A stretch of 64,000 nucleotides of DNA, from positions 1 through 64,000 of the forward strand of contig DATHTK010000021.1 in assembly GCA_035463295.1 (NCBI GenBank), written 5' to 3'. A model generated the notes under the pieces. It was not told the origin of the DNA. It searched no databases and was given only the letters and a program-made list of their open reading frames with translations. The position numbers were made by a program, and so were the translations under genes. Numbering within the stretch: the first letter of the stretch is position 1; every line of letters begins with the position of its first letter. This document shows, in pieces, positions 17,933-26,574 of this stretch. This DNA is from DATHTK01 sp035463295. GTDB lineage: Bacteria; Actinomycetota; Rubrobacteria; Rubrobacterales; Rubrobacteraceae.

Positions 17933-19392
17933 CCGGTGTAGGAGACCACGCGGGCCATCCCGCCCTCCATGTGGTAGGCGTTGTGGCAGTGGAAGAACCA
18001 CTCGCCCGGGTTGTCAGCGACGAAGTCGAAGACGAGGCGGCCCATGTGCGGCTCGACGAGTGCGGTATCCTTTATCGGCCCGCGGCCGCTGCCGTTCTCG
18101 ACCTGGAAGAAGTGCCCGTGCAGGTGCATCGGGTGGGCCATCATGCTCCGGTTTAGCAGCTCGTAGCGGACCCACTCCCCCTCGCGCACCTCCAGGGGAT
18201 CGGCGTTGGGATAGAGCTGGCCGTCGATGGCCCAGACGTACTCTCCGTGGCCGCCGGCGAGCTCGAGCTCCCGGACCCGGTCGGGTCCCCGGAGAAAGCC
18301 TTCGTCCGGCAAGGACCATTCGACGGCGCTCTTCAGGTCCGCGTAGGAGAGTAGCCTGCCGGCCAGCCCTTCCGGGCGGAGCTCCGCCGGGGGTGCCTCC
18401 CCTCTGTTCCCTTTGTAGCGGAGGAGGGTCCGGGCGAGGCCGTCCTTGCCCTCGGGGTAGGCGGCGAGCTGCCAGACGCCGGGGTTGTCCGCCTCGAGGA
18501 TCACGTCGTAGCGCTCGCCCATTCCGATCCTGAGGGCGTCCACCGTGACGGGCTCGACGGGCTGGCCGTCGGCGTGGGTGACGGTGAGGCGATGCCCGGC
18601 GGCGGCGAAGCGGAAGATGGAATCGGCCGAAGGGTTCATGAGGCGGAGCTTGACCCTCTCTCCCTTGCTCACCTCCAGCGTCTCCGGGTCCTCTGGCGGG
18701 CGTCCGTTGATGAGGTAGAGCGGGTAGGAGAGGTCCCCGGACTCCGTGCCGCCCATCATGGTGCCGCCGGAGCGTTGTAGCCGCGCGAAGGCGTCCTCGG
18801 GGGTTCCGGATACGCCGTCGAGCCAGTCATCGACCGCGAGCGTGTACTCGCGTTCGTAGTGGAGGTCCTCCTTTTTCGGCTCGACGACGAGCGGCCCGTA
18901 CAGGCCGCGGTCGAGCTGCAGCCCGACGTGAGAGTGGTACATGTACGTCCCGGCGCTGGGCACGACGAACTCGTAGGCGAACTCCTCGCCGGGTCCGACA
19001 GGTCTCTGGCTCAGGCCCGGCACGCCGTCCATCGCGCTCCTGACCGGCAGACCGTGCCAGTGGATGGTGGTGTTCTCCGGAAGGTCGTTCTTGAGCCTGA
19101 CGCGTAGAGTGTCTCCTTCCCGGACCCGGATCTCCGGTCCCGGCACGCCCCCTTCGTAGCCCCAGGTCGAGATGACCCGGTCGCCGGTTTCGAGCTCGAC
19201 CGGCGTGGCCCTCAGCGTGTACTCCCTCACGCGCCCGGCTCCATGGGCGCGCGGGACGCCCGATAGCTCTCTACCGCTCCTGGGCAGCAGGCCGCACGAG
19301 CCGAGCGCCAGAGCGCCCGCGCTCATCCCCGCCAGCCCGAGGAACCGCTGGCGGCTGAGGGTACTGGCTCGTGCGGGACCCGGGGCGGTCAA
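17929..19392 (-). CDS. Multicopper oxidase, probably exported lipoprotein
   Basis: This 487-residue three-cupredoxin oxidase probably oxidises Cu(I) or other substrates outside the membrane. All Cu ligand motifs are present: HWHG (111-114), HSH (153-155), HPMHLHGH and, near the C-terminus, HCHNAYHMEGGM. The N-terminus has SRQRFLG, a hydrophobic stretch and a lipobox LGSC at 30-33; the Arg pair is interrupted by Gln, so Tat export is uncertain. Its start overlaps the stop of the SHOCT gene by 4 bases. Context with copA/csoR and a Met-rich sensor argues for a copper detoxification role. Confidence 0.92.
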   Translation of the reverse strand: MTAPGPARASTLSRQRFLGLAGMSAGALALGSCGLLPRSGRELSGVPRAHGAGRVREYTLRATPVELETGDRVISTWGYEGGVPGPEIRVREGDTLRVRLKNDLPENTTIHWHGLPVRSAMDGVPGLSQRPVGPGEEFAYEFVVPSAGTYMYHSHVGLQLDRGLYGPLVVEPKKEDLHYEREYTLAVDDWLDGVSGTPEDAFARLQRSGGTMMGGTESGDLSYPLYLINGRPPEDPETLEVSKGERVKLRLMNPSADSIFRFAAAGHRLTVTHADGQPVEPVTVDALRIGMGERYDVILEADNPGVWQLAAYPEGKDGLARTLLRYKGNRGEAPPAELRPEGLAGRLLSYADLKSAVEWSLPDEGFLRGPDRVRELELAGGHGEYVWAIDGQLYPNADPLEVREGEWVRYELLNRSMMAHPMHLHGHFFQVENGSGRGPIKDTALVEPHMGRLVFDFVADNPGEWFFHCHNAYHMEGGMARVVSYTG

Positions 19393-19673
19393 CGCGTGCC
19401 CATCCCGACGTTCCCGTCCTTCGTCCCCCCGCGCAGCACCCTCATGGAGTCTTCGTACTCGGCCGCGTCGATCTCACCGCGCGCGAAGCGGGCGCGCAGC
19501 GCGTCCTCCGCCGGGTCCGTGTGCCGCTCCGGCGGTCCGCCGCTGGAGGGGCGGTTCGGGAAGATCCTGGCCACGGCCCAGACTATCACCGCGAGGAGCC
19601 CGCCCCAGAAGAGCAGCGGGATCAGCATCCAGAGCCAGCCGAAGAATCCCCACCCGTCGAACGGTCCCATCAT
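19389..19673 (-). CDS. Membrane protein with SHOCT domain
   Basis: This 94-residue protein has an N-terminal Trp/Phe-rich segment and one membrane helix (WLWMLIPLLFWGGLLAVIVW), then a C-terminal SHOCT motif (DALRARFARGEIDAAEYEDSMRVL). The start at 19671-19673 is chosen for the GAAGGAG site upstream; a longer frame to 19733 lacks one. SHOCT domains are short oligomerisation modules. Coupling to the multicopper oxidase by a 4-base overlap suggests a joint function at the membrane. Confidence 0.85.
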   Translation of the reverse strand: MMGPFDGWGFFGWLWMLIPLLFWGGLLAVIVWAVARIFPNRPSSGGPPERHTDPAEDALRARFARGEIDAAEYEDSMRVLRGGTKDGNVGMGTR

Positions 19674-19832
19674 CGCGATCCACTCCTTCCAGCCCTTTTT
19701 TGACTCACTTCGAGTGTAGGTGCCCGGTCTCAAGGCGCCGTCCAGCCGGGATCAAGATTTCGTCAAGACGTCACCGAGCAGCTTGCTCTGGCCGGCCGGA
19801 CGCCCGGCCAGAGGAGCGGGGAGGTTCCGGCC

Positions 19833-20972
19833 TTAGGGTGCCCTTGTACCGGGATCGCTGGCGCGCGCCGCGGGTAGGGTGAACGAGAAGGCCGCCCCCT
19901 GGCCGGGTCCGTTACTCTCGGCCCATATCCGTCCGCCCATCGCCTCGACGAGCGCGCGGGAGATGGCGAGCCCCAATCCGGAGCCGCCGCCCTCCCGCGA
20001 GCGGGACTTCTCGACCCGGTAGAAGCGTTCGAAGAGGTGCGGCAGGTGCTCGGCCGCTATCCCGGCCCCGGTATCGCGCACCTCGAAGAGAATACCCTCG
20101 CGCTCTCTGCGGAGGCTCACCGTTACCCGCCCGCCCGGCGACGTGTACCCGAGGGCGTTGGCGAGCAGGTTGGTCAGCACCTGCGCGGTCCGATCCCTGT
20201 CCGCCGCTACCGGTGGAAGGTTATCCGGGAGGACGCGCCGGAGCTCGACCCCCTTCTCTGAGTAGAGCGGGAGCATGCTCTCGGTGGCCGCTACCACGAC
20301 GTCCGGTGCCGGGACTGGCTCGGGGTGCAGGGCGAGCTGGCCGACCTCCGCGCTGTTGAGCTGCTGGAGGTCCTCCACGAGCCGCCGCATCCGCGCGGTC
20401 TCGGCGTGCAGGAGCGCCCAGGTCTCCCCGGAGGGCTCGACGACGCCGTCCATCAGGCCCTCCATGTACCCCTGCAGGGTAGAGAGGGGCGTTCTGAGCT
20501 CGTGGGAGACATCGGCGATGAACTCCCGCCTGCGCTGCTCGGTCTCTTCGAGGGTGGCGGCCATCGCGTTGAAGCTCTCCGAGAGTGCCTCGAGCTCGTC
20601 GTCCTCGGCGTGCGGTACGCGCTCCCCGTAACGCCCGGCCGAGATGCGGCGGGTCGCTTCAAGCATGCGCCCGACGGGGCGCGCTATCCGGCGCGCCGTG
20701 AACAGGCTCGCCGCGATGGCGGTCGCGGCGGCAGCGAGCGCCGCGACGAGCAGGGAGTAGAGGAGCGTCTGTGCGAAGGCCCGGGAGACGGATTCCATCA
20801 TCTCGGCCATCGTCATCATGTGTTCCGGGCCCATCACGCCCCCCATCAGCCGGCCGAATAGGGTCGGCGCGATCAGGGAGACGGCGAGGAGGAAGGTGAT
20901 GGTCCCCACGAGAGCGACCAGCAGGTGCGAGGCGAAGAGCTTCGCTCCGAGGCTCCCGAGCTGACGGCTCAT
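19833..20972 (-). CDS. Sensor histidine kinase with Met-rich external loop (copper-type)
   Basis: A 379-residue membrane kinase has TM1 at about 12-34, a short external loop, TM2 at about 69-90, HAMP at about 91-143, an H-box FIADVSHELRTP with phospho-His 157, and a HATPase domain (N-box NLLANALGY, G1 DTGAGI, G2 GGSGLGLAI). The external loop holds Met at 43, 47, 52, 53, 55, 58 and 59 plus His51, a plausible Cu(I) site. ATG at 20972 overlaps the regulator stop. Its neighbours are copper genes, so a copper sensor is the best guess. Confidence 0.9.
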   Translation of the reverse strand: MSRQLGSLGAKLFASHLLVALVGTITFLLAVSLIAPTLFGRLMGGVMGPEHMMTMAEMMESVSRAFAQTLLYSLLVAALAAAATAIAASLFTARRIARPVGRMLEATRRISAGRYGERVPHAEDDELEALSESFNAMAATLEETEQRRREFIADVSHELRTPLSTLQGYMEGLMDGVVEPSGETWALLHAETARMRRLVEDLQQLNSAEVGQLALHPEPVPAPDVVVAATESMLPLYSEKGVELRRVLPDNLPPVAADRDRTAQVLTNLLANALGYTSPGGRVTVSLRREREGILFEVRDTGAGIAAEHLPHLFERFYRVEKSRSREGGGSGLGLAISRALVEAMGGRIWAESNGPGQGAAFSFTLPAARASDPGTRAP

Positions 20973-21658
20973 TCCTGTACGAGCCTGTAGCCGACGCCGC
21001 GCACGGTCTGGATGTGGTGGGGACTGGCGGGGTCGTCCTCGAGCTTCTTGCGCAGGTTGGCAACGTGCACGTCCACCACGTGCTCGCTGCCGTAGTAGGT
21101 CTCCCCCCACACGCGCTCCAGAAGCTGGCGGCGCGTGAAGACCAGCCCGGGGCGCGAGGCGAGCGCGGATAGCAGATCGAACTCGAGCGCCGTGAGGTTC
21201 ACCTCCTCGCCGCGCAGACGTACCTCGCGGCGGCCGGGATCTATGGAGAGCTCTCCAAGAGCTAGTGTTGCCTCCTCCGCCCCCGGAGCACCGCTGCGCG
21301 GCCGGCGCAGCATGGCGCGTATGCGGGCGACGAGCTCTCCGGGGGAGAAGGGCTTGGTGAGGTAGTCGTCGGCCCCAGCGGAGAGCGCTACTACCTTGTC
21401 CACCTCCTCGGAACGGGCGGTCAGCATGATGACGTACGCGTCGGAGAAGCGCCTCAGCTCGCCGAGGACCCGCGTACCGTCCAGCCCCGGCAACATCCAG
21501 TCGAGGACGACCAGATCCGGGGTGACTCGCCGGGCCGTCTCGAGCGCGGTCACGCCGTCGGAGGCCTCGTGCACCTCGAACCCTTCGCGTTCCAGGTAGC
21601 CTCTTAGGAGCTTCACCAGGTTCTTCTCGTCATCGACGACCAGGACCCGAATGCCCAT
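20969..21658 (-). CDS. OmpR-family response regulator
   Basis: This 229-residue regulator has a receiver domain (VVDDEKN, phospho-acceptor Asp53 in VLDWMLPGLDG, LTKPF lysine) and a C-terminal winged helix (LTALEFDLLSALASRPGLVFTR...VDVHVANLRKKLEDDP). The ATG at 21656-21658 fits the domain start, although no clear ribosome site precedes it. The reading frame stays open 46 codons upstream, into sequence that looks like the end of a membrane protein. It overlaps the kinase gene by 4 bases, forming a two-component operon. Confidence 0.92.
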   Translation of the reverse strand: MGIRVLVVDDEKNLVKLLRGYLEREGFEVHEASDGVTALETARRVTPDLVVLDWMLPGLDGTRVLGELRRFSDAYVIMLTARSEEVDKVVALSAGADDYLTKPFSPGELVARIRAMLRRPRSGAPGAEEATLALGELSIDPGRREVRLRGEEVNLTALEFDLLSALASRPGLVFTRRQLLERVWGETYYGSEHVVDVHVANLRKKLEDDPASPHHIQTVRGVGYRLVQE

Positions 21659-21941
21659 AGCGCTATGCAGGCTCGCACCGAAGGGGGTGGACTTCAAGTC
21701 CCCTCCCGCGGAAGACGACCGGGGTCCTCGCGCGATCCTCACCAGGAGCGCCCGCGCCGCGAGGCCGACGGCCGCGACGAGGGCGATAATCCACACCGCC
21801 GTGACGAGCGGTGAAAGGCGCCGAGATCTCGTAGAGGCTCAGAACGAACCCGACCGTGCCGGCTACCAGCCCGATCAACACCGCGTACTGCGATAGGGCG
21901 CTCGACGCGCAGACCCCCGGTAACCGCCCGTGTACATGCAC
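21659..21941 (-). pseudogene. Small membrane protein with apparent frameshift
   Basis: Two minus-strand frames join into one plausible protein. From ATG 21941, one frame gives a first membrane helix (SQYAVLIGLVAGTVGFVLSL) then YEIS. At about 21815-21835 the sensible reading moves to the frame giving SPLVTAVWIIALVAAVGLAARAL, a second helix and basic tail, which runs without a stop into the response regulator. Dropping one base near GGCGCCTTT would join them. It could be a true frameshift mutation, programmed slippage, or a sequencing error. The function of the intact protein is unknown. Confidence 0.5.
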
Positions 21942-21983
21942 CGACTACTTCCTTCCTCCGGTCCGGGCTCGGACGAGGTCGGA

Positions 21984-22006
21984 GTATATACCCCCCTACC
22001 CTATAC
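21984..22006. promoter_or_regulatory. Candidate CsoR-type operator 1
   Basis: The 17-base core ATACCCCCCTACCCTAT (21988-22004) sits in a GTATA...TATAC inverted frame, about 45 bases upstream of the minus-strand membrane protein/two-component genes. It matches the copA-side site (25314-25330) at 16 of 17 bases. C-tract elements flanked by TA-rich arms are typical CsoR targets. Confidence 0.6.
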
Positions 22007-22230
22007 GTCTAATGTATGTGTTCGCCAGGCCGGGGCTAGCGGGCCCGGAGGTGAGATCCGGCGGCCGTGCCTCGGGTCGGCCGGGCTGGGGAGCCTGCGG
22101 GCAACGTCGGCGTTCCGGGTACCACTCTTCGCGCCACCTCTGCCTCTGCTCGGCTGCGGCGGCTGGAATGATCCACGGTCGCGTACGCTGCGGATGACGT
22201 TTGCTCCTCTGGCTGGTGCAGCGCTCCCCT

Positions 22231-22437
22231 CTACGCCACGTCGTAGCCGGCAGCTTCGATGGCCTGGGTAAGCCGCTCGGGGGCGACGCGGGACTCGTCG
22301 TAGGTGACCTCGACTGTGTTGTTTTCGATGTCGGCGCGCGAGCGCTCGACGCCGTCGACCTTGTTCAGCTCTCCCTCGACGGCGGCCCTGCAGTGGGCGC
22401 AGCTCATGCCCGTTACGTTGAACTGTACGCTGGTCAT
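22231..22437 (-). CDS. copZ: Copper chaperone CopZ (heavy-metal-associated domain)
   Basis: This 68-residue single HMA domain carries Cu(I) to the P-type ATPase or the regulator. The metal-binding motif GMSCAHC is at residues 10-16, and the beta-alpha-beta pattern ends with LTQAIEAAGYDV. It follows csoR by 9 bases, so it is the last gene of a copA-csoR-copZ operon on the minus strand. Confidence 0.93.
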   Translation of the reverse strand: MTSVQFNVTGMSCAHCRAAVEGELNKVDGVERSRADIENNTVEVTYDESRVAPERLTQAIEAAGYDVA

Positions 22438-22446
22438 GTTCCCTCC

Positions 22447-22752
22447 TCAGACCCTCAAGAACCGCTCCACGGCGGCGGTGAGTTCTTCGATCTTCTCGTC
22501 CGCATTCTCGCCGTTCTCGATAGACTCCCGGACGCAGTGCTCGACGTGATCCTTGAGCAGGATGGCGCCGACCTTCTCCATCGCGGCGACTATACTCGAG
22601 ATCTGGGTGAGGACGTCGACGCAGTAGACCTCTTCATCCACCATCCGCTGCACGCCCCGCACCTGGCCCTCGATCCTCTTGAGGCGGTTCTGGAGTTTCT
22701 CTTTGTCGTGGGCTCTTATGTAACCGTGTGCCCGTTCTAGCTGCTCGCTCAT
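22447..22752 (-). CDS. csoR: Copper-sensing repressor CsoR
   Basis: This 101-residue all-helical repressor of the CsoR/RcnR family (formerly DUF156) shows RLKRIEGQVRGVQRMVDEEVYCVDVLTQ, with the first Cys ligand, and LLKDHVEHCV, with the His and second Cys ligands, giving the Cu(I) Cys-His-Cys set. It lets go of DNA when Cu(I) binds. The ATG has GAGGAG upstream. It sits between copA and copZ; the two C-tract sites at 21984 and 25312 are its likely targets. Confidence 0.93.
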   Translation of the reverse strand: MSEQLERAHGYIRAHDKEKLQNRLKRIEGQVRGVQRMVDEEVYCVDVLTQISSIVAAMEKVGAILLKDHVEHCVRESIENGENADEKIEELTAAVERFLRV

Positions 22753-22791
22753 ACCGTTAGCTCCTCTTCACAGATACTGTCCGCTGGTCTT

Positions 22792-25278
22792 CTATTCGCT
22801 CGCGCCGGTGCCATGCCTGTCGGTCGGGTTGTGGTCAGCCGCCGGCTCGACGGCGGGTGGCGCGGGGACCGTGCCAGCGTGCTGCGTCGGGGCGAGGAAG
22901 AGAGCGGCGGCGCCAACCGACAGGGCGACGACGGCGATGCCGCCGAGGTAGGCGACCTCCGAGAGGCGCGCGCGCAGCGGGGGATGCAGGATTTCCTTCG
23001 CGCTCTGCGGGCGCGTGAAGGAGCGGAGGCGTAGCGCGTTCGTCACCACGCTCACCGAGCTCATCGCCATCGCAGCGGCGGCCAGGATCGGGCTCAAGAG
23101 CACCCCGAAGAAGGGATACAGCACGCCAGCGGCCACAGGTATCAGGGCGACGTTGTATGCGAAGGCCCAGAAGAGGCCCTGTTTTATCTTGCCGACCGTC
23201 TTGCGGGAGAGGGAGATGCCGGTCACGATGTTGCGCAGATCGTCCCCGACGAGGGTGATGTCCGAGGCGGCCATCGCCACGTCGGTGCCAGTGCCGATGG
23301 CGACGCCCAGGTCGGACTGCGCCAGCGCCGGAGCGTCGTTTATCCCGTCGCCGACCATCGCTACCGTCCTTCCCCGCACCTGCAGCTCCCGCACCCTGTC
23401 CGCCTTCGCTTCGGGCAGGACCTCGGCAACCACATGCCCGGCGCTTATGCCGACCTGCTCCGCGATCGCCTCCGCGGTCGCGCGGTTATCGCCCGTGAGC
23501 ATCCAGACCTCGAGGCCGAGGGCCTTCAATTGCTCGACCGCCTCTCGCGACTCCGGCTTGAGGGTGTCGGCGACGGCGATGAGGCCGGCGATCTCCCCGT
23601 CCACAAAGACGTACATCGGCGTTGAGCCGCCTCGCGCGTAGTCCTCGGCCCGGTCCTCCAGGTCGTTCGGGCGGGCGTCGATTCCCTCTATAAGGGCGCT
23701 GTTGCCTATGAGGACCTCGCGTCCCTCGATTATCGCCCTGATGCCCCTGCCGGTGATCGACTCGAAATAGTCGGCTTTCGGAAGATGCAGGCCCGACTCC
23801 CTGGCCCGAGCTACTATCGCAGCGGCGAGCGGGTGCTCGGAGCCGACCTCGGCAGAGGCGGCCAGGCGCAGCAGATCCTCTTCGGAGAGGCCGTCAGTCG
23901 GGACGATCCCTGTAACGGCCGGCTCGCCGCGGGTCAGGGTGCCGGTCTTGTCGAGCACTATGGCGTCTAGCTTGCGCGTCGTCTCCAGGGCCTCGCCGCC
24001 GCGCACCAGGATGCCGTTCTCGGCCGCCTTGCCGGTGCCGACCATGATCGCCGTCGGCGTCGCCAGCCCGAGGGCGCACGGGCAGGCGATGATCAGGACC
24101 GCTATCGTGGCCGTGAGCGCGAAGATGAGCGACGGCCCCAAGAAGAGCCAGACAAGGAACGTGACCGCAGCCAGCCCCAGCACCGCCGACACGAAGTAGC
24201 CCGAGATGGTGTCCACCATCCGCTGCATCGGCGCCTTCGAGCCCTGAGCCTCCTCGACCAGCCGCACGATCTGGCTGAGGGTGGTATCCCGGCCGACCCT
24301 GGTGGCGCGGAAGACGAAGCCCCCGGTCCTGTTGAGGGTGGCTCCGATGACCTCCTCACCCACCCCCTTATCGACCGGCAAGGACTCGCCCGTGAGCATA
24401 CTCTCGTCGAGCGCCGAACGACCCTCGACGACGACGCCGTCTACCGGCACCTTCTCGCCGGGCCGCACCCGGACCAGGTCGCCGACCCGGACTTCCTCGA
24501 CGGGAAGGTCTCGCTCCACGCCGTCTCGGATCACACGCGCCGTCCTCGCCCGCAAGCCCATGAGCGCCTTTATCGCGGCGCCGGTCTGCTTCTTGGCCCG
24601 CAGCTCGAGCCAGCGGCCCAACAGCACGAGCGCTATGACGATGACCGCGACCTCGTAGTACAGGTGGAACGGGAAGCCCAGGGACGCACCGAGGTCCGGC
24701 CAGAGAGTCACGAAAGCGCTGTAGCCGTAAGCGGCGCTCGTTCCGACGGCCACCAGCGTGCTCATGTTCGTGCCACCGTGCCTCAGGGCGGCCCACGCCG
24801 TCCTGTAGAACGTGGCCCCCGCCCAGAACTGCACGATCGTAGCCTGGATGAGAAGCAGCGGCGCCACGGTCTCCATGCCCAGCCCGAACGGCGCGTACAT
24901 CTCGACCATCATGGCGACCCCCAGCAAGAGGCTGACGATCCACTTCCTCTTCAGGCCGGCGAGCTCGACCTCGCGCTCCCGCTCCCGAACGTCGGCCTCC
25001 GCCTCAGCCGCCCTGGAAGGGCTCGTGAACGCGGCGTCCACCCGTACCTCGCCAACCCCGTAGCCGGCCCTCTCGACGGCGGTCCTCAGCTCACCGGGGT
25101 CCAGCCCCGCAGACGCCGGCTCTATCTCCTCTAGAACCACCCTGGCCTTTTCGGTCGCGAGGTTGACGGTCGCCTCTCGTACGCCAGGCACCCCCGCAAG
25201 CGCCTTCTCTACCCGCCGCACGCACGAAGCGCACGTCATCCCGGTCACCGGAAGCTCCACCACTTCCCGTCCGCCCAA
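22792..25278 (-). CDS. copA: Copper-exporting P1B-type ATPase
   Basis: This 828-residue Cu(I) exporter has one N-terminal HMA domain (GMTCASC at 13-19), membrane helices, a TGES actuator motif, the membrane metal site CPC (near residue 400, IACPCALGLATP), the phosphorylation motif DKTGT (near 442), HP in the nucleotide domain (SEHPLAAA) and the hinge GDGINDAPAL. A His/Asp-rich tail (HNPTDRHG) ends the protein. TTG start with GAGGAG upstream. It heads the copper operon and has a C-tract operator 36 bases upstream. Confidence 0.95.
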   Translation of the reverse strand: MGGREVVELPVTGMTCASCVRRVEKALAGVPGVREATVNLATEKARVVLEEIEPASAGLDPGELRTAVERAGYGVGEVRVDAAFTSPSRAAEAEADVREREREVELAGLKRKWIVSLLLGVAMMVEMYAPFGLGMETVAPLLLIQATIVQFWAGATFYRTAWAALRHGGTNMSTLVAVGTSAAYGYSAFVTLWPDLGASLGFPFHLYYEVAVIVIALVLLGRWLELRAKKQTGAAIKALMGLRARTARVIRDGVERDLPVEEVRVGDLVRVRPGEKVPVDGVVVEGRSALDESMLTGESLPVDKGVGEEVIGATLNRTGGFVFRATRVGRDTTLSQIVRLVEEAQGSKAPMQRMVDTISGYFVSAVLGLAAVTFLVWLFLGPSLIFALTATIAVLIIACPCALGLATPTAIMVGTGKAAENGILVRGGEALETTRKLDAIVLDKTGTLTRGEPAVTGIVPTDGLSEEDLLRLAASAEVGSEHPLAAAIVARARESGLHLPKADYFESITGRGIRAIIEGREVLIGNSALIEGIDARPNDLEDRAEDYARGGSTPMYVFVDGEIAGLIAVADTLKPESREAVEQLKALGLEVWMLTGDNRATAEAIAEQVGISAGHVVAEVLPEAKADRVRELQVRGRTVAMVGDGINDAPALAQSDLGVAIGTGTDVAMAASDITLVGDDLRNIVTGISLSRKTVGKIKQGLFWAFAYNVALIPVAAGVLYPFFGVLLSPILAAAAMAMSSVSVVTNALRLRSFTRPQSAKEILHPPLRARLSEVAYLGGIAVVALSVGAAALFLAPTQHAGTVPAPPAVEPAADHNPTDRHGTGASE

Positions 25279-25311
25279 AATCGCGCTCTCCTCTTCATCA
25301 TCATGCTTATG

Positions 25312-25335
25312 CCATACCCCCCCACCCTATTATGG
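25312..25335. promoter_or_regulatory. Candidate CsoR operator 2, at the copA promoter
   Basis: The 17-base core ATACCCCCCCACCCTAT (25314-25330) sits inside a CCATA...TATGG inverted frame just upstream of copA. It matches the site at 21988-22004 at 16 of 17 positions. Its position supports direct repression of copA by CsoR. Confidence 0.65.
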
Positions 25336-25399
25336 AGACGGCATATTGTCAAGCTTCGGAGGATGAGTAGGCACGAGGTATCTGCGGAGGAGTTGTCGG

Positions 25400-25615
25400 C
25401 TATCTCTTACGGGCATCTTTAAGGATCTCGAAGATCTCTTCGATCAGGGCTTCGCGTTTATCGGGGGGGAGGTCTCGGGGATGGATGGTTTGTTTATCGG
25501 ACTGGAGGTTGCGGAGGCTCGCCTCTTCGGCGAGGTACTGGTCGATAAGGCGGACGATCGCGTCTACTTTCTCGCGGGGGAGGCCGTCGCCGCCGCGGGT
25601 GAGTCTGCTCCACAT
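25400..25615 (-). CDS. Hypothetical protein, 71 aa
   Basis: This charged, helical protein (VDAIVRLIDQYLAEEASLRNLQ, DKREALIEEIFEILKDARKR) has no family I can name. ATG at 25615 has no clear ribosome site. The frame is open for 24 further codons upstream, back to the stop of the metallophosphoesterase, and reads sensibly there (GLTDIICRDIAHRYGRDRYL). The true start may therefore be a rare codon further upstream. It is 75 bases downstream of the phosphoesterase in the same direction. Confidence 0.55.
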   Translation of the reverse strand: MWSRLTRGGDGLPREKVDAIVRLIDQYLAEEASLRNLQSDKQTIHPRDLPPDKREALIEEIFEILKDARKR

Positions 25616-25690
25616 AAGGTATCGGTCCCTTCCGTAACGGTGGGCGATGTCGCGGCAGATTATATCTGTTAGGCCTGGGTAGGGCGGCTC

Positions 25691-26560
25691 CTACTCCAGG
25701 GCTTCGGCGGCGACCCTTCGGCGGAAGGTGCGGTCTTCGGAGGGGACGAAGCCCTCCCCTTCCTTCCAGGAATAGGTCTTTATGTGCAGGTTGTTCTCGT
25801 CGATCTCGACCAGGTTGAAGCTCGAGGCGCGGCCGGGGCGGAGGCGGTTCGAGATAGTGCCGGCGGTCGAGATGACGATGCCGTGGGCGTCGCTCTCGAC
25901 GGTGTGGACGGCGTCCAGGTGGTCGTGGCCGCAGAGGACCAGCTCGGTGCCAAGGGAGGCGAAGGCGTGGAGGGCCTGTTCGGTGTTGGCGAGGCCGTGG
26001 CGGCCGGAGAGCGCGCCCTTTATAGGGTTGTGGTGGATCATCACTATGCGGGCGTCGTCGGGGGTGGCGTTGGAGAAAGCTCTCTTCACGCTCTCGATAT
26101 CCGCGTGTTTGACGTGCCCGATCACGCCGAGGTCCCGGAAGCGCCGGGTGAGCGAGCCGCGCGTGATGCCGTGGGCCGTATTGAGGCCAGCTATGACCGC
26201 GCCTGGCACCTCCAGGGAGGGCGTCAGGTCCTCCGAGACAAAGCGCATGTAGCGGGAGTACTTGAACTCGTGGGCCTGCTTGCGGAAGAGTCCGGCGAGC
26301 CCCAGGTTACGAGCGACGGCCCCGAGCCAGCGTATATCGTGGTTGCCGGGGATGACGACGTAGGGGGCGACGTTGGCGATCTTGTCGAGGTAGTCGCGGG
26401 CCTGGCTGAACTCCCTCTTCGTGCAGCGTTGCGTGAGGTCGCCAGAGACCGCGACCGCGTCCGGCCCGAGATGGGCGATGAACTCCCTGAGGGACTCCAA
26501 CCTATCGTAGACCGCGGGCCGCCCGAAGTGGAGATCCGAGACGTGCACCAACCTGACCAC
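25691..26560 (-). CDS. Calcineurin-like metallophosphoesterase (Icc/CpdA type)
   Basis: A class III phosphodiesterase fold of about 289 aa carries the full metal set: VSDLHFG, VSGDLTQ, IPGNHD, HHNPIKG and CGHDHLD. Relatives hydrolyse cyclic nucleotides or other phosphodiesters; the substrate here is open. I chose GTG at 26558-26560 because TAGAAT lies 8 bases upstream, suggesting a leaderless message, and because the longer start at 26611 would overlap a decayed NmrA gene. Confidence 0.85.
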   Translation of the reverse strand: MVRLVHVSDLHFGRPAVYDRLESLREFIAHLGPDAVAVSGDLTQRCTKREFSQARDYLDKIANVAPYVVIPGNHDIRWLGAVARNLGLAGLFRKQAHEFKYSRYMRFVSEDLTPSLEVPGAVIAGLNTAHGITRGSLTRRFRDLGVIGHVKHADIESVKRAFSNATPDDARIVMIHHNPIKGALSGRHGLANTEQALHAFASLGTELVLCGHDHLDAVHTVESDAHGIVISTAGTISNRLRPGRASSFNLVEIDENNLHIKTYSWKEGEGFVPSEDRTFRRRVAAEALE

Positions 26561-26568
26561 GAGAATGG

Positions 26569-26574
26569 ATTCTA
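26569..26574 (-). promoter_or_regulatory. -10 box TAGAAT, leaderless start of the phosphoesterase
   Basis: TAGAAT on the minus strand ends 8 bases before the GTG at 26560, so transcription would begin at or next to the start codon. Confidence 0.4.
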
